Source: an uncultured bacterium
Lineage (GTDB): Bacteria; Patescibacteriota; Minisyncoccia; UBA6257; JAGGUH01
Direction of reading: 5' to 3'
Length of the DNA stretch: 5,884 nucleotides
NCBI GenBank assembly: GCA_937877385.1
Contig: CALGBJ010000026.1
Location: forward strand, 1-5,884
Part shown: positions 1 through 5,792 of the stretch, piece after piece
How the letters are laid out: each line of letters starts with the position of its first letter
How positions within the stretch are numbered: the stretch's first letter is position 1
The notes under the pieces: generated by a model
Told to the model about the DNA's origin: nothing
Databases searched by the model: none
What the model saw: only the letters and a program-made list of their open reading frames with translations
Program-made: the position numbers and the translations under genes

Positions 1-1619
1 TCATTTATCCCTGAAGAAATAACTTTAGCCAACTGAGGAGTCATCTCAAAAACCTCAAACAAAGCAATTCTTCCTTTTATTCCTTTAAAATTACATTTTT
101 GACAACCAGGAGAACGATAAATCTCGTAAGGCGGTTTAAAAGAAATTTTCTCTCTTATTTTAGGTGGCAAAGAATCTATTTCCTTCTTAATAACTTCTTC
201 CATTTCCTTGCTGGCTTTTATCTTCTCCCGGCAAAAAGGACAAAGCCGAGGTACTAATCTTTGAGCAACCATTAGAGAAATAGCCGAAGGTAAAAGATAA
301 GCCGGCACCCTCATATCAACCAATCTCGGAATAACTCCTAAAGCATTATTGGTATGCAAAGTGGAAAAAACTAAATGACCAGTTAAAGCTGCATGAGTAG
401 CTAAAGCAGCTGTTTCTTCATCTCTAATTTCACCAACCATTATTACATCAGGGTCCTGTCGCAAAATCTGACGTAAACCAGAAGCAAAAGTATAACCAAT
501 TTCTGGTTTAATCTGTGACTGATTAATTCCTTCTATAAAATATTCTATTGGATCTTCTAAAGTAATAATATTAATTTTTTCTCTATCTAACTCTTGCAAT
601 AGAGCATAAAGAGTAGTTGTTTTACCACAACCAGTTGGTCCAGTAATCAAAATCATTCCATAAGGACTTTTAATTGCCTTTTGAATAACCTTTTCACTCC
701 TTCCTCTTAATCCTAAATCCTCCACCTTCTTTAAACCAATTGTTGGATCCAAGATTCTAATAGCTACCTTCTCGCCAACCGCTGTTGGCAAAGTAGAAAC
801 TCGATAGTCGATTTCCTTATTATCAACAATAGTACTAAATCTACCATCTTGAGGTTTCCTAGTAATATCTATTTTCAAGTTTGAAAGAATTTTAACCCTT
901 AAAACAATCGGCAAAATCAACTCCAAAGGAAGATAAAGAGAAGTATGCAAAACACCATCAATTCGATAACGAACCCTCATTTTTGTTTTTAAAGGTTCAA
1001 TATGAATATCCGAAGCCCCTATCCTCACTCCGTGCCTCAAAAGAATAGAAACAATTTTAATAATCGGCGCTTCTTCGCCAGCCACCCCCATAGCCTCTTC
1101 TAAATTGATAAATCTTGGTGGTTTCTGGAACTTTCTCCTCTCGGTTCTTATCTCAGCTAAACACTTTTCTATTTCCGAACCAAACTCTTCATAACCAGTC
1201 CACATTCTTTGCAAGTCAGAAAATGAAGTCAAATAAATAACTATATCAAGATTTAACTTCTGAGACAAAAACCTTAAAGCTTCCTGAACCGAAGGCCTTT
1301 CTGGATGTAAAAGAGCAACAAACAACTTACCTTCTTTCTTGTCAAAAGCCACTAACTGATAATTTTTAGCTACATTCTCTGGAATTAATTTTAAAACCTC
1401 CTTAGGGATTTCCTCATCTTTCTTAAAAATCTTAACCGGCAAAGAAAAAATTTTGCTTTTTATTTCTAAAAGCTTCCTCTCATTAACAATCCTCCTTTCC
1501 AAAACTAAATCCTCTACTTCTCTTTCTAAAACTTCTGATTCCTTTTGAATCTTTTCAGCTAAACTTTGAGTTAAAAGGTTTTCTTTTATCAATATCTCTA
1601 AAATTGGATGGAGTTTCAT
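1..1619 (-). CDS. pilB: Type IV pilus assembly ATPase PilB (GspE family), 3' end cut by window
   Basis: This gene encodes the hexameric cytoplasmic ATPase that powers pilus extension by extracting pilins from the membrane. Reading from the ATG at 1619 gives 539 complete codons without a stop before the window edge. Residues about 1-150 form a GspE/MshE-type N-terminal domain, with a typical stretch IPKEVLKLIPENVA. The catalytic part follows: ASDIHIEP near 202-209, Walker A GPTGCGKTT at 327-335 (Lys333), Asp box ITLEDPIEY with Asp356, Walker B region DPDVIMVGEIRDEETA from 389, and His box from His409 to His422. A zinc-type tetracysteine motif is Cys460, Cys463, Cys506 and Cys509. The family is usually about 560-580 residues, so some 20-40 residues are missing. 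Walker A has Cys where Ser is commonest. The start lies 3 nt after the stop of the preceding small gene and has no Shine-Dalgarno sequence. The tetracysteine and full N-domain favour PilB over the retraction ATPase PilT. Confidence 0.96.
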   Translation of the reverse strand, partial: MKLHPILEILIKENLLTQSLAEKIQKESEVLEREVEDLVLERRIVNERKLLEIKSKIFSLPVKIFKKDEEIPKEVLKLIPENVAKNYQLVAFDKKEGKLFVALLHPERPSVQEALRFLSQKLNLDIVIYLTSFSDLQRMWTGYEEFGSEIEKCLAEIRTERRKFQKPPRFINLEEAMGVAGEEAPIIKIVSILLRHGVRIGASDIHIEPLKTKMRVRYRIDGVLHTSLYLPLELILPIVLRVKILSNLKIDITRKPQDGRFSTIVDNKEIDYRVSTLPTAVGEKVAIRILDPTIGLKKVEDLGLRGRSEKVIQKAIKSPYGMILITGPTGCGKTTTLYALLQELDREKINIITLEDPIEYFIEGINQSQIKPEIGYTFASGLRQILRQDPDVIMVGEIRDEETAALATHAALTGHLVFSTLHTNNALGVIPRLVDMRVPAYLLPSAISLMVAQRLVPRLCPFCREKIKASKEMEEVIKKEIDSLPPKIREKISFKPPYEIYRSPGCQKCNFKGIKGRIALFEVFEMTPQLAKVISSGIN

Positions 1620-1622
1620 AAA

Positions 1623-1919
1623 TTAATCAGCAAAAGGATTTTTTTTACCAGTTGGACCAATGTTAACTGTTGGACTAAATTTCTTTAAGTTCTGATAAAG
1701 CGGATTGCTAATCAACCTCTCCATTTCTTGATTAATTTTTATATCGGCTAAACCACCAGTGACATCAAATTTTTTCTCAATGGAAATTTTCTCTAAAGAT
1801 TCCTTCAAACTTGAAATATGAAGATAAACAAAACCTAAAACAAGAAAAAGAAAAAACAAAAGAATAAGGTAAAAAAAGTAAGGTTTTTTCTTTTTTTCTT
1901 TTTCGACAATAATAGCCAT
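1623..1919 (-). CDS. 98-residue single-pass membrane protein of the pilus operon, function unknown
   Basis: I do not recognise this as a named family. The product starts with a short basic segment (VEKEKKKK, residues 5-12), followed by one strong hydrophobic helix at about 13-35. A soluble tail of some 60 residues follows, so the predicted topology is inside-out with the tail outside the membrane. The tail ends in a Pro/Gly-rich stretch with NPLYQNL near 72-78 and a terminal GKKNPFAD. Its position between pilO and pilB, with gaps of 4 nt and 3 nt, strongly suggests co-transcription and a role in the pilus inner-membrane platform. In diderm bacteria the gene after pilO is usually pilP, a lipoprotein; this protein has no lipobox cysteine and is far shorter. 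A functional stand-in for PilP is speculation. The start ATG at 1919 has no Shine-Dalgarno sequence. Confidence 0.85.
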   Translation of the reverse strand: MAIIVEKEKKKKPYFFYLILLFFLFLVLGFVYLHISSLKESLEKISIEKKFDVTGGLADIKINQEMERLISNPLYQNLKKFSPTVNIGPTGKKNPFAD

Positions 1920-1923
1920 AATT

Positions 1924-2538
1924 TTATTTCAATTCTTGTTTATAAGTAGAAATAGTGGCTGAAAAACTAATCAAGGGATTGCTTGTCTTAACTCTCTTGC
2001 CTGGCAAACCAAGAATTCTTTTAGTCAAATCAATCCTTTCAATATCCATTAAGCGAATATCACTTTCAATATCTTTAAGAAAACTCTTTATTCCAGAATA
2101 ATAACCCTTTCCCTTTAAAGAAACAACTATTGTTGAGCAAGGAATAAAAAGAGAATTTTCTTCTACTTCTTCGTTTTTTATTATCCCTTTTTGAAAAGAA
2201 AGGTCTTCAATTGTTAAATTATTTTTCTGAGCAAGAAATTGAATTTCTGATAAAATTTGACCATAATCTTCTTTAATTGGTAGAGCCAAAGAAATGTCTT
2301 CAACTTCTGAAAGTCGACTATGAAACTTTTTGAAAATTTCTTGGGTTTTAAGCAATCTCTCTTTCTGAAACTCATATTCCTTTTTTAACTGATAAATTTC
2401 TTCTCGCATTTTCAGAAAATCTCTAAAAAGAGGCCAATCTTTAGAAAAAAGAAACCAGAGACCAACTAAAATAATAACCACCGAAGAAACAATAATTAAA
2501 CTCCTCTGACCATATTTTGTCTCAGTTTTGATTGCCAT
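1924..2538 (-). CDS. pilO: Type IV pilus inner-membrane platform protein PilO
   Basis: PilO pairs with PilN in the membrane and connects the cytoplasmic PilM/PilB machinery to the outside part of the pilus apparatus. The 204-residue product has a short polar N-terminus, one transmembrane helix at about 13-32, and a charged coiled-coil region at about 38-80. A small C-terminal alpha/beta domain follows from about 85 to 198. The segment LPIKEDYGQILSEIQFLAQK (86-105) followed by NNLTIEDLSF is the characteristic PilO opening, where a Leu-Pro and a long helix precede a short strand. Size and layout fit the family. It starts 7 nt after the pilN stop and ends 4 nt before the small membrane gene. No ribosome binding site is visible. 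Assignment rests on the motif plus gene order; overall similarity between PilO proteins is low. Confidence 0.88.
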   Translation of the reverse strand: MAIKTETKYGQRSLIIVSSVVIILVGLWFLFSKDWPLFRDFLKMREEIYQLKKEYEFQKERLLKTQEIFKKFHSRLSEVEDISLALPIKEDYGQILSEIQFLAQKNNLTIEDLSFQKGIIKNEEVEENSLFIPCSTIVVSLKGKGYYSGIKSFLKDIESDIRLMDIERIDLTKRILGLPGKRVKTSNPLISFSATISTYKQELK

Positions 2539-2545
2539 AAATATT

Positions 2546-3100
2546 TTACTTTTTGTTGTATCTCATTATTTCTGGCTTAAAATAAACCTTCAAAGAAAAA
2601 TTAATAACGTTTTTGCCATAAGAAAGATTACCTATCTCAACTTTAGAAAAATCTTCATCCCTCTCAAAAACGAGTATCTGTTTTAAAAGCGTTTCTTTAC
2701 TATCGGCTTCCCCTTGAAGAGAAAAAAAATGTTTAGGAGCTTCAATAGAAATCCGCCTTAAACTAACTTGGGGCAAAAGGTTCTTTTCTATCTTTTCAGC
2801 AAGCAAAGAAGAAGGATAGATATGGGAAGAAAGCAAAGCTTCCAAATTCCTTACTTGTGAATAAAAAACTAAAACCTGCTGTCTATCTTTCTGGCTTATC
2901 TCTTTGCCGAGCTGGCTAGTTTTCTCTTTAATTTCTTCTTGAGCTTTCCTCGAAGATGGCAAAAGATAATCTGAAAAAAGAAAATAAAGAACAAAGCAAG
3001 TCAAAGTAAAAAAGAGAGAGAAAACAAAAAACCTCCAAGGAAGAATAGCTCTTACTTCTGGTCGGTATCCAAATTCCTTGTCTTTATAATAAAGAGGCAT
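2546..3100 (-). CDS. pilN: PilN-like type IV pilus membrane protein
   Basis: The 184-residue product is a bitopic membrane protein. It has a 23-residue cytoplasmic N-terminus, a transmembrane helix at about 24-46, a charged helical or coiled-coil stretch at about 50-90, and a C-terminal domain at about 95-177 with alternating strands and a helix, as expected for the ferredoxin-like fold of PilN. In known PilN proteins a near N-terminal INLLP-type motif docks onto PilM. Here ILPWR at residues 19-23 looks like a shifted version of it, directly before the membrane helix. The gene follows pilM after 67 nt and precedes pilO by 7 nt, the usual pilM-pilN-pilO order. Sequence conservation is weak, so the name depends mainly on order, topology and the ILPWR segment. 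The A-rich leader contains no clear Shine-Dalgarno sequence. Confidence 0.8.
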   Translation of the reverse strand: MPLYYKDKEFGYRPEVRAILPWRFFVFSLFFTLTCFVLYFLFSDYLLPSSRKAQEEIKEKTSQLGKEISQKDRQQVLVFYSQVRNLEALLSSHIYPSSLLAEKIEKNLLPQVSLRRISIEAPKHFFSLQGEADSKETLLKQILVFERDEDFSKVEIGNLSYGKNVINFSLKVYFKPEIMRYNKK

Positions 3101-3115
3101 AAAAATTTTCTTTAA

Positions 3116-3144
3116 ATTTTATCAAGTTAAATGAATTTAAGCAA
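3116..3144 (-). promoter_or_regulatory. Possible weak internal promoter before pilN
   Basis: The 67-nt gap between pilM and pilN is the only real gap within the pilus operon. On the minus strand it contains TAAAAT (3116-3121), one mismatch from the -10 consensus. TTGCTT (3139-3144) lies 17 nt upstream but matches only three of six -35 positions. Transcription from it would start only about 10 nt before the pilN ATG at 3100, giving a very short leader. In such AT-rich sequence a match of this quality can arise by chance, so this is a weak call. Confidence 0.2.
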
Positions 3145-3167
3145 ATTTTTTTCCACAAATATCAATT

Positions 3168-4271
3168 TTACTCTAAAAGAATCTTTGAAGCAATACCATT
3201 AACCGGACCAAAAGAAGATTGGATTCCTTTAATAATCGGCAGCCAATCATCTGGATAATTTATTCTAGCAAAAGCGTTGGCTTGAGAAACAACTACTTCT
3301 GGCATTTCCTTGGAAAGATATTCTAAAAGGCCAGGCATTCTTGAAGAAGAACCGGCTAAAATAACCTTCTCAATTTTTCTCCCAGTTCTCTCTTGATAAA
3401 GAGAAATTAACTTCTTAGCTTCATTGATAATAGCATCCAAAATTGGATAGATTAAATTCGGAATTTCTATCTCTCCTCCTTCTGATTTCAAACCATTTCT
3501 TTTCTTTATTTCCTCAGCTTTCCAAACGCTAACTCTTAAACCATTAGCAATAGCTTGAGTGATTTCTCCAGAAGCCAAATCAAAAAATTTATTCATCCTC
3601 AAAAAACCATTGTCAAAAATAGAAAAATTAGTTACTCGCGAGCCAAGATCTAAAATAAAGGTCGGCACCTTATCATTGCCAAGAACAGCCCGACCTTGAG
3701 ACAAAGTTTCCAATTCCAAACTAACTAAATTAAGAGAAGCACCTTGAGCAATTCTTCGATACCGAGCAATAACATCTTTAGAAACAGCAATAAGAAAAAT
3801 AAGAGAATTATTTAACTTTCGATAAAGAATTTCTTCATGAGAAGGTTCTATCTTTATCCAATCTATAACTACTTCTGAAAATGGCGAAGGCACCACTTGC
3901 CGGGCTTGAAAGGGAACAGCTTTTTTCAACTCCTTATCCGGCATTGGTGGCATTTCAAAAACAGTAACAAAAGTTGAATAAACAGGCAAAGTCATACCAA
4001 CATCTCTCGTTTTAAATCTTGCTCTTTCAACTAATTTTCGAATATAATGAGAAACATCCTCTTCCATTAATCTCAAACTACTTGTCTGAAAAGCATCATT
4101 AATCCTTTCTAAATGTCCGTAATTATTTAAAAGGCCATAATTCTCCAAAGAAATTCTATTTGCCTTATCTTTAACTAACTCAACTATCTTAATCGTCGTT
4201 GTTCCTATTTCCAAACCCAAAGCCCTTCTCCGACCAGAAGAAAATAATTTTAAAAAATTAAAGTTAAACAT
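3168..4271 (-). CDS. pilM: Type IV pilus assembly protein PilM (actin-like ATPase)
   Basis: PilM is a cytoplasmic FtsA/actin-like protein that binds the N-terminus of PilN and couples the membrane platform to the PilB motor. The 367-residue product has the expected nucleotide-binding motifs: phosphate-1 LGLEIGTTTIKIVEL at 18-32, phosphate-2 region ILDLGSRVTNFSIF at 206-219, and the adenosine motif VILAGSSSRMPGL at 303-315. The PilM-specific stretch FEMPPMPDKELKKAVPFQAR (105-124) and the C-terminal FGPVNGIASKILL also fit. Length is close to the usual 350-370. Phosphate-1 has Glu21 where many actin-like proteins have Asp; as I recall, Thermus PilM also has Glu there. It is the first gene of the pilus operon. 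Its ATG at 4271 lies 3 nt from the start assigned to divergent comF, and its likely promoter overlaps that gene. Confidence 0.95.
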   Translation of the reverse strand: MFNFNFLKLFSSGRRRALGLEIGTTTIKIVELVKDKANRISLENYGLLNNYGHLERINDAFQTSSLRLMEEDVSHYIRKLVERARFKTRDVGMTLPVYSTFVTVFEMPPMPDKELKKAVPFQARQVVPSPFSEVVIDWIKIEPSHEEILYRKLNNSLIFLIAVSKDVIARYRRIAQGASLNLVSLELETLSQGRAVLGNDKVPTFILDLGSRVTNFSIFDNGFLRMNKFFDLASGEITQAIANGLRVSVWKAEEIKKRNGLKSEGGEIEIPNLIYPILDAIINEAKKLISLYQERTGRKIEKVILAGSSSRMPGLLEYLSKEMPEVVVSQANAFARINYPDDWLPIIKGIQSSFGPVNGIASKILLE

Positions 4272-4274
4272 AAA

Positions 4275-5063
4275 GTGATTAATTCTAATAAATTATATAA
4301 AAAAATAATTTTTTTAGCAAAAGATTTGTCAATCCTGACTAAAGAAATCCTCTTTCCAGAAAAATGCCTTGGTTGTGGAACTATCTACAAAAAAAGATAC
4401 CTTCCCTATCTTTGTCAAAATTGTTTTAATCAAATAAAAACACACTCTTTTCCTTTTTGTCCAACTTGCCAAAGAAAATTGCCATTTTACTTTCACCGAA
4501 GAACGAAAAAAATTTATCTGCCAAGTTGTTACCACCAAGGAAAAAACCAAATTAGTTGGCTTGGTGCTGCTACTGATTATAACAATCCCTTAATCCAAAA
4601 ACTCCTCAAAACCTACAAATATCAATTTATCAAAGAAATCTCCTTAACTCTTTCAGCTATTTTGGCTAAATATCTAATAGAATCAGAATTGGAAAAAATT
4701 ATCAAAAAAGAATGGCTAATTATACCTATTCCTCTTTATCCTCGCCGAGAACGCTGGCGAGGATTTAATCAATCAGAATTAATCGCCTCACTTTTAGCAG
4801 AAAAATTTAATCTCTCTTTAAAAAAAGATATTCTCTTCCGAAAAAAACCAACTAAAGAACAAGCTGGTTTAACTTTAAAAGAAAGAGAAGAAAATATAAA
4901 AGACGCCTTTGAAGTTAAAAAAGAGGTTAAAAATAAAAAAATCATCCTCTTAGATGATGTCTATACTTCTGGCTTAACTGTCAAAGAAGCAGCTAAGGTA
5001 TTAAAAAAAGCCGGGGCTAAAAAAATTGCCTGTCTAACTGTCGCTTTAAAAATTAGCCAATAA
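4275..5063 (+). CDS. comF: ComF/ComFC family competence phosphoribosyltransferase
   Basis: ComF family proteins are cytoplasmic factors needed for natural transformation; their C-terminal part is a type I phosphoribosyltransferase fold. The 262-residue reading starts at GTG. The N-terminal region has zinc-ribbon cysteines at 31, 34, 47, 50, 62 and 65 (CLGCG, CQNC, CPTC). The family signature PIPLYPRRERWRGFNQSELI lies at 151-170, then EQAGLTLKEREENIKDAF at 195-212, and the PRPP-binding loop IILLDDVYTSGLT at 223-235. Length is typical or slightly long. The start is uncertain: apart from the initiator there is no methionine in the frame, so the choices are GTG at 4275 or a later TTG at 4326 (codon 18), which would leave pilM and comF a usable intergenic region. 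Divergent from pilM, it may join the pilus in DNA uptake (inference). Confidence 0.93.
   Translation: MINSNKLYKKIIFLAKDLSILTKEILFPEKCLGCGTIYKKRYLPYLCQNCFNQIKTHSFPFCPTCQRKLPFYFHRRTKKIYLPSCYHQGKNQISWLGAATDYNNPLIQKLLKTYKYQFIKEISLTLSAILAKYLIESELEKIIKKEWLIIPIPLYPRRERWRGFNQSELIASLLAEKFNLSLKKDILFRKKPTKEQAGLTLKEREENIKDAFEVKKEVKNKKIILLDDVYTSGLTVKEAAKVLKKAGAKKIACLTVALKISQ
4292..4320 (-). promoter_or_regulatory. Likely promoter of the pilM-pilN-pilO-pilB operon
   Basis: On the minus strand a perfect -10 hexamer TATAAT (plus-strand 4292-4297) is preceded, at the ideal 17-nt spacing, by TTGCTA (4315-4320), which matches four of six -35 positions. Transcription would begin around 4285, leaving a leader of about a dozen nucleotides before the pilM ATG at 4271. 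That agrees with the absence of a Shine-Dalgarno sequence there. The site lies inside the first codons of comF if comF starts at its GTG. No equally good plus-strand promoter for comF was found nearby. Confidence 0.5.
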
Positions 5064-5594
5064 ACGAATGGTTTGAAGATAAATAGAAAGGATAATCCCT
5101 CCTTTTTTCTCATCAAAATCTTCCCCTCTTTCTATTTTTTCTTTAAAAGAATGAGCTTTTTCCAAATCTCTCAAATTAGGAATAATTTCGCCTGCTTGGT
5201 CCAACTGCTCAAGAAAACTCTCGCCCTCAAAACCATCTTCTTTTAAAACCTGACAAAGAATTTCTTCGGCTTTAATGATATTTTTCCTTAAAATCTCTTT
5301 ATTTGGATTATTTTCTAATTTTTTTATTTGAAAAAAAATTTTTCTTTTTTTCTCTTTTAAGGTAATTTTCTTCTTTTTTTCTTGAGAAAATTTGTTTAAA
5401 AACTCAATTTCTCTTAAAAGAATAAGAATAGCCAAAAAAAGGAGAAAGCTGAGAAAAAGAAAGAGAATCTTCAAAAAATTAAGAGTTGAAGGAGTAATTA
5501 AAAAATGATAGATGCTTTTAATAATTTCTAAAAAATAATAAAAGAGATTTTTTAAAAAAACAAAAATTTTATTAAAAAAATCTTCTTGAGTCAT
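5046..5594 (-). CDS. One-pass membrane protein of unknown function, CPR-type
   Basis: I cannot assign a function. The preferred ATG at 5594 gives 182 residues; a TTG 15 nt upstream would add five and lies inside a tandem repeat. The N-terminal 30 residues are rich in aromatic and hydrophobic residues and may lie along the membrane. A clear transmembrane helix spans about 37-61, followed by a very basic stretch (EKKKK and KEKKRK, about 71-84) and a helical soluble domain. The C-terminal part reads IIKAEEILCQVLKEDGFEGE, then NLRDLEKAH. From memory this resembles a recurrent hypothetical family in Patescibacteria, with a pattern like EAD-LD-LLK-GY-GET followed by an AHK-RN-IAH segment. Here the RN-IAH part reads FKEKIERGEDF, so any HEPN-like motif is lost. 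It is convergent with comF, overlapping it by 18 bp. No Shine-Dalgarno sequence is present. Confidence 0.82.
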   Translation of the reverse strand: MTQEDFFNKIFVFLKNLFYYFLEIIKSIYHFLITPSTLNFLKILFLFLSFLLFLAILILLREIEFLNKFSQEKKKKITLKEKKRKIFFQIKKLENNPNKEILRKNIIKAEEILCQVLKEDGFEGESFLEQLDQAGEIIPNLRDLEKAHSFKEKIERGEDFDEKKGGIILSIYLQTIRLLANF

Positions 5595-5595
5595 T

Positions 5596-5644
5596 TTGTT
5601 AATTACCAATAGCCAACTGCCAACTGCTAATTGCTAATTGCCCA
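5596..5644. repeat. Seven degenerate 7-bp tandem units (consensus TTGCYAA)
   Basis: Seven consecutive heptamers read TTGTTAA, TTACCAA, TAGCCAA, CTGCCAA, CTGCTAA, TTGCTAA and TTGCCCA. Most differ from TTGCYAA by zero or one base. The array ends 1 nt before the ATG (5594) of the membrane-protein gene, so it forms that gene's entire immediate upstream region, and its last unit runs into the perfect inverted repeat. Similar heptamer arrays are known from other bacteria, notably cyanobacteria; function here is unknown. Confidence 0.75.
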
Positions 5645-5686
5645 TCCAGCACCACTCTGGGCAGTAGCCCAGAGTGGTGCTGGATG
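5643..5686. repeat. Perfect 20-bp inverted repeat with 4-nt loop
   Basis: The left arm 5643-5662 (CATCCAGCACC to TGGGC) and right arm 5667-5686 are exact reverse complements around the loop AGTA. The arms are about 65% G+C in a surrounding that is about one third. The right arm ends 3 nt from the tRNA 3' end (5690), so in the tRNA transcript it would fold right after the mature end. There is no T-tract on either side, which speaks against a standard intrinsic terminator. A palindromic mobile repeat, or a structure that stops or protects the tRNA precursor, are the alternatives. Confidence 0.85.
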
Positions 5687-5689
5687 CTG

Positions 5690-5762
5690 TGCCCCGTGAG
5701 GGACTCGAACCCCCAACCAATGGCTTAAGAGGCCACTGCTCTGCCAATTGAGCTAACGGGGC
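5690..5762 (-). tRNA. trnK: tRNA-Lys (anticodon CTT)
   Basis: The minus strand folds into a complete 73-nt cloverleaf. The acceptor stem GCCCCGT/ACGGGGC is perfect, with discriminator A at 5690. The D-arm is GCTC-AATTGGCA-GAGC. The anticodon stem GTGGC/GCCAT closes the loop CTCTTAA, placing CTT at 34-36, which reads the lysine codon AAG. The variable loop is TGGTT, and the T-arm is GGGGG-TTCGAGT-CCCTC. U8, the GG of the D-loop and the TTCGA of the T-loop are all in place. CCA is not encoded, since CAG follows A73, so a CCA-adding enzyme is required. The gene sits between two blocks of GC-rich hairpins. Confidence 0.96.
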
Positions 5763-5792
5763 AAATAAACAAAATAAAAACTTCGTTTTTAA

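Noticed and set aside
1870..1915. T-runs in the start of the 98-residue gene as a phase-variation tract
   Set aside because: The runs are 5-7 nt, interrupted by C, and encode a Lys-rich segment like many in this AT-rich window; the frame is intact and nothing marks them as special.
4329..4550. 73-residue minus-strand open frame
   Set aside because: It lies wholly inside comF on the opposite strand. comF has strong family motifs, while this frame has no recognisable domain or start context.
5643..5686. Perfect palindrome as a rho-independent terminator
   Set aside because: There is no run of T after the stem on either strand, so it is listed as an inverted repeat with function open.
5596..5686. 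CRISPR array
   Set aside because: The repeats are contiguous heptamers without spacers, followed by a single palindrome; no direct repeat of 20 or more nt with regular spacers exists.
5776..5790. Small palindrome AAAAAC-TTC-GTTTTT upstream of the tRNA as an intrinsic terminator
   Set aside because: The stem has only one G-C pair and the T-run is part of the stem, so it would be far too weak; such A/T palindromes are expected by chance here.
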